Shown piece after piece: positions 30,443-41,644 of a DNA stretch of 64,000 nucleotides. The position numbers were made by a program, and so were the translations under genes. This DNA is from Mixophyes australis (taxonomy: Eukaryota > Chordata > Amphibia > Anura > Limnodynastidae). Below the pieces are notes generated by a model. The model was not told the origin of the DNA, ran no database searches, and saw only the letters and a program-made list of their open reading frames with translations. How positions within the stretch are numbered: position 1 is the stretch's first letter; each line of letters starts with the position of its first letter. Location of the stretch: the NCBI GenBank assembly GCA_036250195.1, contig JAVHZZ010000008.1:5317434-5381433 (forward strand), read 5' to 3'.

Positions 30443-31904
30443 AATATATATATTTAACTATTAAACAGAACTTTCTGAGCTGCATGGTTCATATGAACTT
30501 ATATACATGAAACAAATCATCTTAATCACAGCAAGAATGTAGCATTATCTGTATACAGAATAGACCAATTATATAGGAGAACCAGGTGGCATGGTATAGT
30601 TCAACATCTTCTAAGACCAGTGATAGACAACCTGATACACTTCAGCCTCACAATCTTAGTAAATAAGTTGATACATTTAATGAAAGAGACACCTATCTGT
30701 ATTAACATATCAGCAGGCATTTTAGGCAAGAGTTACAAGGTATAACAAACACGGCCCTAGGGCTGCCTAAAACCCATCACTGCTCTTAGATCCTGTACAC
30801 AAGGGTCGCAGAAACACAGCGCCTGTTAAAAGCGAACACAAAACCGTATACTTTGCACTAGCTTTTACCAGGGTTTCTTCGCCATAAATCTCAAATGACA
30901 TTTATCTATTTCAAGATATCATTATCATCTGTCATTTTGTGGGATCTACAAGTAACCTCTGATGAAGATTGTTACAAAGGTAACATTATTTGTGAGTGGG
31001 CCCACCAGATCCCGGTAATGTATGTCCAAAATGAAAAATAATTCCTTCAGCATTGAATTCTCCATCCTCACCTGAGTCGGTCCAGTTCCTGTATTATCCT
31101 AACAGGTAATGAGGATAACTGTGGGAGCCGGCAGGTGAGAATAGCTTATATAAAGGAGGCAGGGCTAGATGCTTTGAGTCAGGTACCTGTATAGTCAATA
31201 TTGCCTTTCTCTGTTCATATATTATACAGGGACGGCAGCTCATTCATCTAATTATATCAGTAATCACCTATGTAAAATACATTACAAATATCTGAAGAAT
31301 GAGAGAAAGAAACTCGGAGAATGATGGGCGGGGTACAGGTCATATCACAAAAATAGTAGCAGGGAATTGTACAATTATCAGTGCGTTGTACACGAGTCAT
31401 ACACCAGGTTACAGAGTAGTGCTGGATAATCACACCTAAGGGGAAGTAACAGTCATGTGACTGAACTCAGGCAATTGAGGTTGTTTGGTGACAGATACAA
31501 TGTATCTATGGGACATCCAAGAGTTAATACCAATTCAGAGACAACTTTTAATAGTTTAAATTGAAAGCACCATTTTACAAGTTTAAAATAAAGTATAAGA
31601 ATGGACATACCAAAGTTTTGAATGTGGTTTTGAAACATAAACAGCATCATTTATTAATTTGAGTCTTGCATAAGACAGGATCTCATGTGTGACAGGTTTA
31701 AAATATGCAAATTGCAGGTAATTAACCACCAACCGTGTGTGGTTTAGAACAAACCACTGATTTGCAAACCGAACTCCTGATTTAATGCGATGCATCCTAT
31801 TTTGACATTTATCTTTTAAGATACAGCTTTTAGGAGGTGCATCCTTGTGCGCTTGGTGCAGGTTTTATTGTTGTTGATGATGACTTCTCACCTTTTTGTC
31901 TGTT
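30443..31904. other. Non-coding stretch with a TATATAAA motif
   Basis: AT-rich. A GC-richer island around 31120-31200 has CTTATATAAAGGAGGC at 31145-31160, a promoter-like word in plus orientation, but I found no coding exon downstream that I can support. Confidence 0.35.
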
Positions 31905-32012
31905 TTACCCAGTTTGTTTATTAGTTTACTGTGTTTGTCCCCAATTGTAAAGCGCTACGGAATATGTTGGCACTATATAAATAAATGATGATGATGATAA
32001 TGATGATGATGA
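31905..32012 (+). mobile_element. L2-type LINE 3' end fragment
   Basis: Reads ...CCCAATTGTAAAGCGCTACGG then ATATTGG-type bases, CTATATAAATAAATGATGATG and a (GAT)n tail. It is the plus-orientation equivalent of the tail of the LINE at 34989. Confidence 0.75.
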
Positions 32013-32224
32013 CTGACATATTTGTGTTCTGAAGGCATATGTATGTTATATAGAATTTTGCACATATCATGGGCCTCATTCATCAAGGAAAGGAAAGTAA
32101 AAAAAATGAGTATAATTGCACCTTGGCAAAACCATGTTGCTTATGAGGGGGAGGTAAATTTAAAATGTGGGGACAGATTTATAGTTGAGGTAGGGTATAT
32201 ATTAATATAGTCATGAATAACTAA

Positions 32225-32436
32225 ATGTTAACAAATAAAAAAAGATTGTTTTTTTCTTGTTTTTTCCCCCCATAAAATAAATTTATTAGGATTATTATGT
32301 TAATGTCTCCTAAACATAAAATACATTGTTACAGCTGCTCCTGATTACAGACACATGTTCTAGCTGTATACACAGCCGTCATCACTAGTAATCAGCACTT
32401 ACACCTGACCTGTAGCTGGTGCCAGTGATACAACAG
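32225..32436. repeat. Dispersed ~200-bp repeat, copy 2
   Basis: Partner of 27413-27612, in the same orientation, including CATAAAATA and CTGTAGCTGGTGCCAGTGAT. Confidence 0.7.
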
Positions 32437-34794
32437 AAAAACACGTATCTGAGAGATGCCCAAAGCTTCAATAGGACGCTGCTGTGTGCGCTCCAGCTTG
32501 GCACATCCTTACTGTACACTGACTACGGGCATACACCCAGTACCCTCCCATTCTGCCAATGAAATCATAGGCTGTAGTAAGGGTCCTTTGTGCTCGAAGT
32601 TGAATTGGACGTTTCAGCATTCGCTGGCGTATGGTCTGCTTCTGGGCATGCACAGTGTGATTTTACACACATACGACATCGGCATTTATATTCCTTGATG
32701 GTTCAGGCCACATATGTCTAAACATATTTACTTTATCAATCAATTGTAAATCAGGTACCTCTGTATAGGCATAATACTCAAAAAGTAACTACTCAGCACT
32801 ACAGCCACTACGTATAGGGACGCCGAGGAAGTATAACATTGTTTCTATGGCTTATTGCATGTAAAGGTTGTTTAGTCACATTTATTGCACTGTTACCAGA
32901 GACTTCTGTGCTCTGTGCAGGATGACAGTACGTTTTATAATAGGACTGTATGTGTTTTGCTGCAGTTATTGGGGCAATGTCTGCACCCTGCTATAACTCT
33001 GCTGACATGTGTAATACTGAAAAACTTACTCTCATTTTTACACCTTCTCATCAACCTGTTCCTGATTTTTATTTCTCATTTAAAAATATATTTTTTATTC
33101 CCCTTAAATATTATTGAGCACAGTTGTTTCTCCATAAACTTTTATAGTTCTGACTAGTCTATTATTATTGTGGTCTATTTGCCCCCCTCCTAATGCCCTT
33201 TCATTCCCATACGCACCAGTGGAAGGCGGGCGCAGCGCGTGTTCAGGGGACATACCTTCCAAGTAACACACCTGCTGGAAATCCCAATGGGGACAGCCAG
33301 ACAAATGGAAGCGAGTTGCTTATCTTGAAGCCCAGATTCTGGATCTAAATGATTTTTTTTTCACCTAAATTGTTTTGGTTTTTGTGTTTTATGTTTTATC
33401 ATGTCAAAGTTAAGTTCCTCTATCTTTCTGTAACAAATGTATGTTATTTGTTTTTGTTTGTTCTTTACATGAGAAATGTATAAAATAAAGTTGTTTTATT
33501 GTTTATATTTGGCTGCTTCATTATAACATCCACATATCTTCCACTAAAATGCTGCTTTTAGGTCACTGTCCCGTTGTCCTGAAAGTCAGGACTGCTGGAA
33601 CATATGTCATGTTCCGGGGAGCGGGCGCTGTACTCTTCTGCCAATGGTGTACGTAGCAATGCAGGAGGGGTTCTGTGAGAAGGGGCCTTTTGCTTTCCAC
33701 CTGCTAGACACGCCCCCAATGATGCAAAGCCATGCCCCCAATGGTATGGCTACACTCTAGGGGGGCCCCTTGAAGTTCCTGTTCCAGGGTCCAAAATTTG
33801 TCTTGGCAGCCCTGACTGCATAATCCTGAGTTTATTCCACCCACCCCTCCTCCGAGGACCCCACTACCCCCTGAGACCCCTACTGGACATCCACAGGTCC
33901 AGGGCATGTGCAAAGAAAGCCTCAGATTATAATAATACTGATATATAATCTGATTGGTTGCTATGGGTTACACTATGTCCGAAATACCCCAATGTCTGCG
34001 TTCGCGCAGCAGACAATATTGTGATTGCACATAGCGGCAGTAGACTCCTTAAATCTTAATTAAAACAACAACACAACTTGTTATCAATTGCTTAAGTAGA
34101 AATTAATTTAAATAGAGTCTGAATGTTCGTGTCATGATATAATCAGATCGTGGGTAATGTTGACTTTATCCATGTGCCTTTCAGAACTAGCAAGAAACTG
34201 TCCATGTTCAGGAAGAAATCCATCAGTAATGTGTGCAACTGTAATACTGTATTAAATAGTGAATCTCGACATCTGCAGTGTATTAAATGGACAGATGTAT
34301 TGATATGAAAATCTTTAATAGCTATAATAACATTGAAGTACTCTGGAACTATTATCCTAGTGACGTTAATTAACTTAATTTAAAATGACCAACTACTTTG
34401 ATAATGAATGCAGCAAGGCGTGTGCTAATTTTCTCCACTTGGATATGAATATGCATGTGACCAGAACACATTAACCTATCACTTATGCGGATTATCGGAC
34501 ATTCCTAGGTTATTTTAGTCACATTAACAGGTTATAGCAAGCAGAAACAAGTAAAGCTTCTAATATGATTGTGCTTATTGTATCTGATTTTCTTCCTTCT
34601 GCAGAGAGGTATTTTTTATTATGTTTTTATTAACAGTTATTTATGTAACACCACCATATTACATCGAGCTTTACAGAGAATATTTAATCCTTCACATCAG
34701 TCATATGTTGTTATGTTTTTTTCTCTAGTTATTGGGCAATCCTTACCACCTTAGGACACCTAGTAATGATATGACCCGGTTATTGATTATATGT
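32437..34794. other. Non-coding stretch with transposon fragments
   Basis: No host exon seen. 33560-33830 is a GC-richer repeat fragment (ACACGCCCCCAATGATGC, GGCAGCCCTGACTGCATA), and 33948-33967 is a piece of the 20174 MITE family. Elsewhere it is AT-rich and featureless. Confidence 0.4.
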
Positions 34795-34843
34795 ATAAAG
34801 GAAAAAAAAGAGGTTCTTTGAAAAGTAATGCACTGCTCACTCC

Positions 34844-34988
34844 AAAATAAACAATTGTATCATAGTGGTAATTAATTGAAAATTACAATACTTAACCTTT
34901 ATTATTAATAATTTAAAAAAAAAAAATTAATAAAGGTTAAGTATTATAATTGTAAATTAATTACCACTATGATACAATTGTTTATTTT
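34844..34988. mobile_element. Palindromic AT-rich MITE
   Basis: The arms AAAATAAACAATTGTATCAT and its complement meet at an A-run near 34915, with almost perfect pairing. It abuts the LINE tail. Confidence 0.75.
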
Positions 34989-36686
34989 CATCATAGTCAT
35001 CATCATTTATTTATATAGCGCCAACATATTCCGTAGTGCTTTACAATTGGGGACAAACATAGTAAACTAATAAACAAACTGGGTAAAACAGACAAAGAGG
35101 GGAGAAGGCCCTGCTCGCAAGCTTACAATCTATGGGACAATGAGAGTTTGACACATGAGGTTAAGTCTACATTTGCGGTCGGCCCAGCCAGACTGCAAAG
35201 GTAAAAGTGACTCATAAGCTAAATGATCCGGTCACACAACAATGTTGGTCAAGGGGTAGTTGTATAACAGGTGGTAATAGGGTAATGTAGTGAGGTTAAG
35301 AGGGTGGTTGAGGAATATTATAAGCTTGTCTGAAGAGGTGGGTTTTCAGAGAACGCTTGAAAGCTTGTAGACTAGAGGAGAGTCTTATTGTGCGAGGGAG
35401 AGAATTCCATAGAGTGGGTGCAGCCCGGAAAAAGTCCTGTAATCGGGAATGGGAGGATGTAATGAGTGTGGATGAGAGACGGAGATCTTGTGCAGAACGG
35501 AGTTACCGAGTTGGGAGATATTTTGTGACAAGAGAGGAGATGTATGTTGGTGCAGCTTTGTTGATGGCCTTGTAGGTTAGTAAAAGTATTTTATATTGGA
35601 TTCGGTAGAAAACAGGCAACCAGTGTAGAGACATACAGAGTGATTCAACAGAGGAATAATGATTTGCAAGGAAAATCAATCTTGCCACAGCGTGCAAAAT
35701 AGATTTTAGGGGTTTGAGTCTGTTTTTGGGAAGGCCAGTAAGGAGGGAATTGCAATAGTCAATGCGGGAGCTGATAAGTGCATGAATTAAGGTTTTTGCA
35801 GTGTCTTGTGTGAGATATGTGCGAATTCTGGAAATGTTTATTAGATGTATGGAACATGATTTAGATATAGAGTCAATGTGGGGAACAAAGGATAGGTGTG
35901 AGTCACGGATTACACCTAGGCAGCGAGCTTGAGGGGTGGGATATATGGTCATGTTATCAACAGAGATAGAAATGTCAGGTATGCTCTTGTTGGTGGGTGG
36001 GAATATTATTAACTCTGTTTTAGAAAGATTAAGTTTGAGTTGGCAAGAGGACATCCAAGATGAAATGGCAGAAAGACAGTCAGTTACACGGGACAGCACA
36101 GATGTCGAGAGATCAGGAGAGGATAGATAAATTTGGGTATCATCCGCGTAGAGATGATACTGAAATCCAAAGGAACTTATTAGATTTCCAAGAGAAGCAG
36201 TATAGATAGAGAACAGCAGAGGACCTAGCACTGAGCCTTGCGGTACTCCAACTGATAGGGGAAGCGGAGCAGATGTGGCTCCAGAGAAATTAACAGTGAA
36301 AGAGAGATTAGAGAGGTCGGATGAGAACCAGGATAGAACAGTGTCTTGAAGACCTAGGGATTGCAGCGTTTGTATGAGAAGAGAGTGGTCAACGGTGTCA
36401 AATGCAGCCAAGAGATCCAGGAGAATTAGGAGAGAGTAATGGCATTCAGTCTTAGCAGTGATCAGATCATTGACAACCTTGGTCAACGCAGTCTCTGTGG
36501 AGTGTTGAGAACGAAAGCCAGACTGAAGAGGATCCAACAGGTTGTTTGTGGAAAGGAAGCGTGTGAGGCGAGTGTAAGCAAGTCTCTCGAGAAGCTTGGA
36601 GGGGCATGGGAGCTGAGAGATGGGACGGTAATTTGAGAGAGAGTTTGGGTCCGAATCTTGTTTTTTTTAGAATAGGAGTAATCAAT
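34989..36686 (-). mobile_element. L2-type LINE, 5'-truncated, decayed reverse transcriptase
   Basis: The minus-strand frame 36537-35503 (344 codons) shows [12 protein letters not shown], the catalytic Asp segment [30 protein letters not shown], and the YADD box in [12 protein letters not shown], followed by [11 protein letters not shown]. These are the ordered RT motifs of L2/CR1-type elements. Upstream codons (ITPILKK, then the start of the fingers) continue in another frame near 36690-36560, and downstream codons after 35503 are broken by a stop and shifts. The 3' tail ends in ATATAAATAAATGATGATGA on the minus strand. There is no endonuclease domain, so the copy is inactive. Confidence 0.9.
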
Positions 36687-36735
36687 GGAGTGAGCAGTAC
36701 ATTACTTTTCAAAGAACCTCTTTTTTTTCCTTTAA

Positions 36736-37394
36736 ACAAATTGCCTTATGGTTTGTGCACCCCTTAATTAGATGATGAAATAATTCATGAACATTTTATA
36801 ACAAGGGTATTTTTCACTCCTTATAATTGGCGAGACCTATTCATTATTCATTACCTATTCATTATTCCCCACTTCCTACTTCTTTGATTATTGATTATAT
36901 GTAGACAGATCGATCTCTGAATACTTCCAGATGCTCTGAATTATGATAAATATACTGTTGTCATGAAAATATATCAGAAAAGTTAATTAGGGTATGACCT
37001 CTACTCTGTGATGCCCTAAGACCGAACACCCGGCTGTAGCTCAGTCTTTTCTAACCCACGGTAATCATGCAAGCAAACTTTAGCCTCACACATTTGCTGA
37101 ATCTCTTGCCCAATTATGTACCTTGTAACTAGTTACGTTATTCAATCAATATAAATCGTGTCACTGTTTACAAAAAAAACACATACAATTCTACAATAAA
37201 AGAAGAGTTTTCACTATCTCTTTGCTTACATAACACAGAGAGAAGACTTCCCCCATATTCAAAAATCTCCCAAATATGCACAGGACTGGACTTAATCCTT
37301 CTCCTGTCTGAGGGGGCACAAACTAACAGAAACCTTGGTTTATGTGTAGTGTACCTAACAAAATACAAATCTTGGCTCTACTTTATTAGATATA
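36736..37394. other. Non-coding stretch between LINE and Tc1 copies
   Basis: AT-rich, nothing recognised. Confidence 0.4.
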
Positions 37395-38922
37395 CAGTCA
37401 TGGCCAAAAGTTTTGAGAATGACACAAGTATTGGTTTGCACAAAGTTTGCTGCTACAGTGTTTTTAGACCTTTTTGGCAGATGTCGCTATGGTATACTGA
37501 AGTAAAATTTCAAGCATTTCATAGGTGTCAAAGGCTTTTATTGACAATTACATTAAGTTTATGCAAAGAGTCAATATTTGCTGTGTTGACCCTTCTTTAT
37601 GAAGACCTCTACAAGTCGCCCTGGCATGTTGTCAATCAACTTCTGGGCCACATAGTGACTGATGGCCGCCCATTCTTGCCTAAGCAATGCTTGGAGTTTA
37701 TCAGAATTTGTGGGTTTTTGTTTGTCCACCCACCTCTTGAGGATTGACCTCAAGTTCTCAATGGGATTATGGTCTGTGTAGTTTCCTGACCATGGACCCA
37801 AAATTTGGATGTTTGATCCCCAAGCCATTTAGTTATCACTTTTGCCTTACGACAAGGTGCTAGAAAAGGCATTGTTCAGCACTAAACTGTTCTTGGATGG
37901 TTGGGAGAAGTTGCTCTTGGAGGATGTTTTGGTACCATTCTTTATTCATGGCTGTGTTCTTAGGCAAAATTGTGAGTGAGCCCACTCCCTTGGCTGAGAA
38001 GCAAACCCACACATGAATGGTCTCAGGATGCTTTACTGTTGGCGTGACACAGGGCTGATGGTAGCCCTCACCTTTCCTTCTCCGGACAAGCATTTTTCCA
38101 GATGCCCCAAACAATCTAAAAGGGGATTCATCAGAGAAAATTTGTTTACCCCAGTCCTCAGCAGTCCAATCCTTGTACCTTTTGCAGAATATCAGTCTCT
38201 CCCTGATGTTGTTCCTGGAGAGAAGTGGCTTCTTTGCTAGCCTTCTTGACACCAGGCCATCCTCCAAAAGTCTTTGCCTCACTGTGCGTGCAGATGCACT
38301 CACACCTGCCTGCTGCCATTCCTGAGCAAGCTCTGCACTGGTGGTGCCCCGATCCTGCAGTTGAATCAACTTTAGGAGACTGTCCTGGCGCTTGCTGGAC
38401 GTTCTTAGGTGCCCTGAAGCCTTCTTCACAACTATTGAACCTCTCTCTTTGAAGTTCTTGATGATCCTATAAATGGTTGAATTAGGTGCAATCTTGCTAG
38501 CAGCAATATCCTTGCCTGTGATGCCCTTTTTGTGCACAGCAATAATGACTGCAGGTGTTTCCTTGCAGGTAACCATGGTTAACAGAGAAAGAACAATGAT
38601 TTCAAGCACCACCCTCCCTTTAAAGCTTCCAGTTTGTTATTCTAACTCAATCAGCATGACAGAGTGATATCCAGCTTTGTCCTCATCAACACTCTCACCT
38701 GTGTTAACGAGAGAATCACTGATCTGATGTCACCTGGTCCTTTTGTGGCAGGACTGAAATACAGTGGAAATGTTGTTTTGGGGATAAAGTTCATTGTCAT
38801 GGCAAAGAGGGACTTTAATTGCAATTCATCTAATCACTCTTCATGACATTCTGGAGTATATGCAAACTGCGATCATAAAGACTGAAACAGCAGACTTTGT
38901 GAGAAATTTGGCTATGGCTGTA
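37395..38922 (-). mobile_element. Tc1/mariner element, inactive
   Basis: The left end has the TA-flanked CAGTCATGGCCAAAAGTTTT terminus common to vertebrate Tc1 elements. The right end is badly decayed (GGCTATGGCTGTA) and runs into a SINE tail at once. About 1.5 kb, within the usual range of 1.2-1.7 kb. Confidence 0.88.
37571..38612 (-). pseudogene. Tc1-type transposase, broken
   Basis: The minus-strand frame 38612-37860 (250 codons) carries the paired helix-turn-helix region (GKDIAASKIAPNSTIYRI; VSASARTVRQRLLEDGL), then QIFSDES with the first catalytic Asp. A stop just after FSAEQCLF and a frame change follow, so the second Asp region is missing in frame. The rest continues at 37828-37571 with NPIENLRSILKRWVDKQ, which has the final acidic residue of the DDE triad. 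An intact relative would be about 340 residues in one frame. Confidence 0.88.
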
Positions 38923-39066
38923 GGTTAATTGGCTGCTATTAAAATTGACGCACTCTGTCTGTGTGTGTGAATTTAGATTGTAAGCTCCAATGGGGCAGAG
39001 ACAGATGTGAGTTCTCTGTACAGCGCTGCAGAATTAGTGGCGCTATATAAATAGCTGATGATGATA
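38922..39066 (+). mobile_element. SINE, 5'-truncated
   Basis: Begins within the SINE body (TAGGTTAATTGGCTGCT), then GTAAGCTCCAATGGGGCAGA, and ends GCGCTATATAAATAGCTGAT with a GAT-type tail. Confidence 0.75.
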
Positions 39067-40173
39067 TACAGCGGAAACCACCAAATCACACTTATCAGTA
39101 CATAGCTGCACATTTTCAGATAAATTCACATTATTTAGCTCCCAATCCTTATCTGGTGCCTGAGAAAATAGCATCAGATTGTCTTTTTGTAGGTATAACC
39201 CATTAATAATTGTCAACAGTTTAAAACATTTTAAAATAGTTTCCAATGACACATTGCTAGTGAGTCAGTGAATCTACATATGATACTTTCTCAAGGACCT
39301 TAGAGGATCACTATGCCCATGATGTCATGCTGACTTAATTTTATCTTTCTGTGCATTTCAATAATTCCCCTAAATTAATATCAACTTATCAAATCCAGAA
39401 ATGAAGAATATATGGTAAGATGCTAAGAATTGCATCTAACTTGCAGAAAATTAGGAATTTTATTCTGCATTTGGTCTATACTGAGATATTGGGACAAACG
39501 TTTCTAGGGAAAAATCTTTAAAACCTGACCCTGAACATTGAGGGCAATTGGCAACTACAAACTATGTTTATCAAGTAAAGAATGATTAGTATCTAAATAT
39601 ATATAGTTGTGTGTTAAATAGTGATTTTGGATTTACAGTTCAGGCAGCATGGAGTTTTAGAGCATCAACCAGGCATGTCTAAGCATGTAACTATCTTACA
39701 CAGAATAATCCACCACAAAGTACTGATTTAAAAACAATTACTACGTCTCCTATAAGTTATTTAATCTACTGTTGGTATCACACAAAGTAGATGGCATTGT
39801 TCTATATTTGCCTTGTATTTCAAGTAGAGGTATTCAAACCAGAGACTGGTTTGAAATACCTTTACTGAATTTATGCACCGCTCTGGACATGGAACTGATT
39901 ATTCATCTCCTCACGTCTGTTTCAGCTGTTGTGTGCCACATAGGACGACAGTAATTATCTATCCTACGATTGTCAAAGTCTACGGAACCTTCTGATACCG
40001 GCACTGTATTGTGAGGGAGCGCATTCATTGCTGCAGCATTAGCTCCCACGAGCGCTACGGAGCTAGCAGACGCGGCATATAGAGCTCCACAAGACATACT
40101 TCAGGTGCCATTTTCTATTGGTCCGGTAAGACACTTGTTCTTCCCACAAAGCTGGGCATAATCGAAGAACTGT
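39067..40173. other. Non-coding stretch
   Basis: AT-rich. A GC-richer piece at 39950-40110 (GAGCGCTACGGAGCTAGCAG) is of unknown origin. No gene recognised. Confidence 0.4.
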
Positions 40174-40504
40174 GGCACGGTGGCTCAGTGGTTAGCAATT
40201 CTGCCTCACAGCACTGGGGTCATGAGTTCGGTTCACGACCATGGCCTTATCTGTGTGGAGTTTGTATGTTCTCCTCGTGTTTGCGTGGGTTTCCTCCTGG
40301 TGCTCCGGTTTCCTCCCACACTCCAAAAACATACTGGTAGGTTAATTGGCTGCTAATAAATTGACTCTAGTCTCTCTGTCTGTCTGTGTGTGTGTGTTAG
40401 GGTTTAGACTGTAAGCCCCAATGGGGCAGGGACTGATGTGAATGAGTTCTCTGTACAGCACTGCGGAATAAGTTGTGCTATATAATTAAATGGTGATGAT
40501 GATT
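40174..40504 (+). mobile_element. tRNA-headed SINE, near full length
   Basis: The head GGCACGGTGGCTCAGTGGTT is A-box-like and GGTCATGAGTTCGGTTC is B-box-like. The body has TTTCCTCCCACACTCCAAAA, and the tail CTATATAATTAAATGGTGAT plus (GAT)n. The tail matches the end of the L2-type LINE in this window. Confidence 0.8.
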
Positions 40505-41644
40505 TACATCCATCTATGCAGAGTACTGTATGATTATTGAATCATTGTTTTACAACGAATAAAGTGTGACTATCCACTATGTCCTGAGGACTTTTATCCA
40601 TTTACCTTTTTGCTCACGGCTAATATTTTTGGACATATCAAGAATATTAAAGGAGTGTAGTCCAAATATATATTTCAATATTCCTCTATTTGCAGAGACT
40701 TGCATGCTATTCTATTTTCATATGCAAAATGTTGCTTTCAAATCAAACCTGTTTGTACTTTTAACTATTTTATATGTGATTTTTTTTTTTATTGGCTATA
40801 TATGCAGTGTTCAGCTTTTTAATCTTGGAAATATGACTGCAACTAATGAGCAGCTAGCGCAAACTTTTTTTCTCTTTGTTGGACAGGGGGGTAAATAATT
40901 ATGTTCTGTGGAACAGAAAAGGAAAGACGGTGCTGTACACCCTTTAATAAAACATCCCAAGTCATCCCTACAGATTTATTACTACTCTGTTGTGTAGGCA
41001 GCTTATTCTCCAGATCTATAATTAATGGCTACACGCACGACTTGTTGAACATTCCTTATATCGTTGTGTACATGACAAAGTACATAGTTATACAGTAAAA
41101 TATGTCATGTAAATATGTATAATTTATGTGTCTCATTATACTGTTATACATTATACATTATACATTAGGCAGGGTTGTATCAGGAGATATACAATGCAAG
41201 TGATCTGAAGGGAAGACCTTCATAGATTCATTAAAGACGGCCAGTAGAGAACCCAGTGTTTATGGTGTAATAGGCTGTTTGCAGAGTTACGGTAATATAA
41301 TCTTACAGTTGCGCTTTTGCGTCACCATTTTGCAGAATATGAGTCCACACTAACAAACAACTTTCTGGTTTTTGGTTTTGAGCCTGCAGCAAGCCCCTCA
41401 GAAAATCAATTTTATTTTGTGATTTGTAACAGCTTTTGTTTAACTATTTGAAATGAAAGCTCAATCCAGTCTTCAGTTGTACACATGCATCAGAAAGCCC
41501 CTAATGCTCAGGACAGAAGAATCCGGGCTTCCAAAGCAATGAGTAATGCTAATTGTTCTGAATATTATCGCAAATAAACAGTTCATAAATTGCAGTGAAC
41601 ATTATTTGGTATTCCTGCAATAGCTAATACCAAGGGAATACCAG
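40505..41644. other. Non-coding stretch
   Basis: AT-rich, with short TATACATTA repeats near 41142-41168. No gene recognised. Confidence 0.4.

Larger units (their letters stand above)
34795..36735 (-). repeat. ~48-bp inverted arms around a LINE and a palindrome
   Basis: 34795-34843 (GAGGTTCTTTGAAAAGTAATG then CACTGCTCACTCC) and 36687-36735 are reverse complements with about one mismatch and one indel. Between them lie a 145-bp palindrome and the LINE. Confidence 0.75.

Noticed and set aside
35936..36636. Plus-strand frames across the LINE
   Set aside because: Antisense of the reverse transcriptase.
38013..38667. Plus-strand frames across the Tc1 element
   Set aside because: Antisense of the broken transposase.
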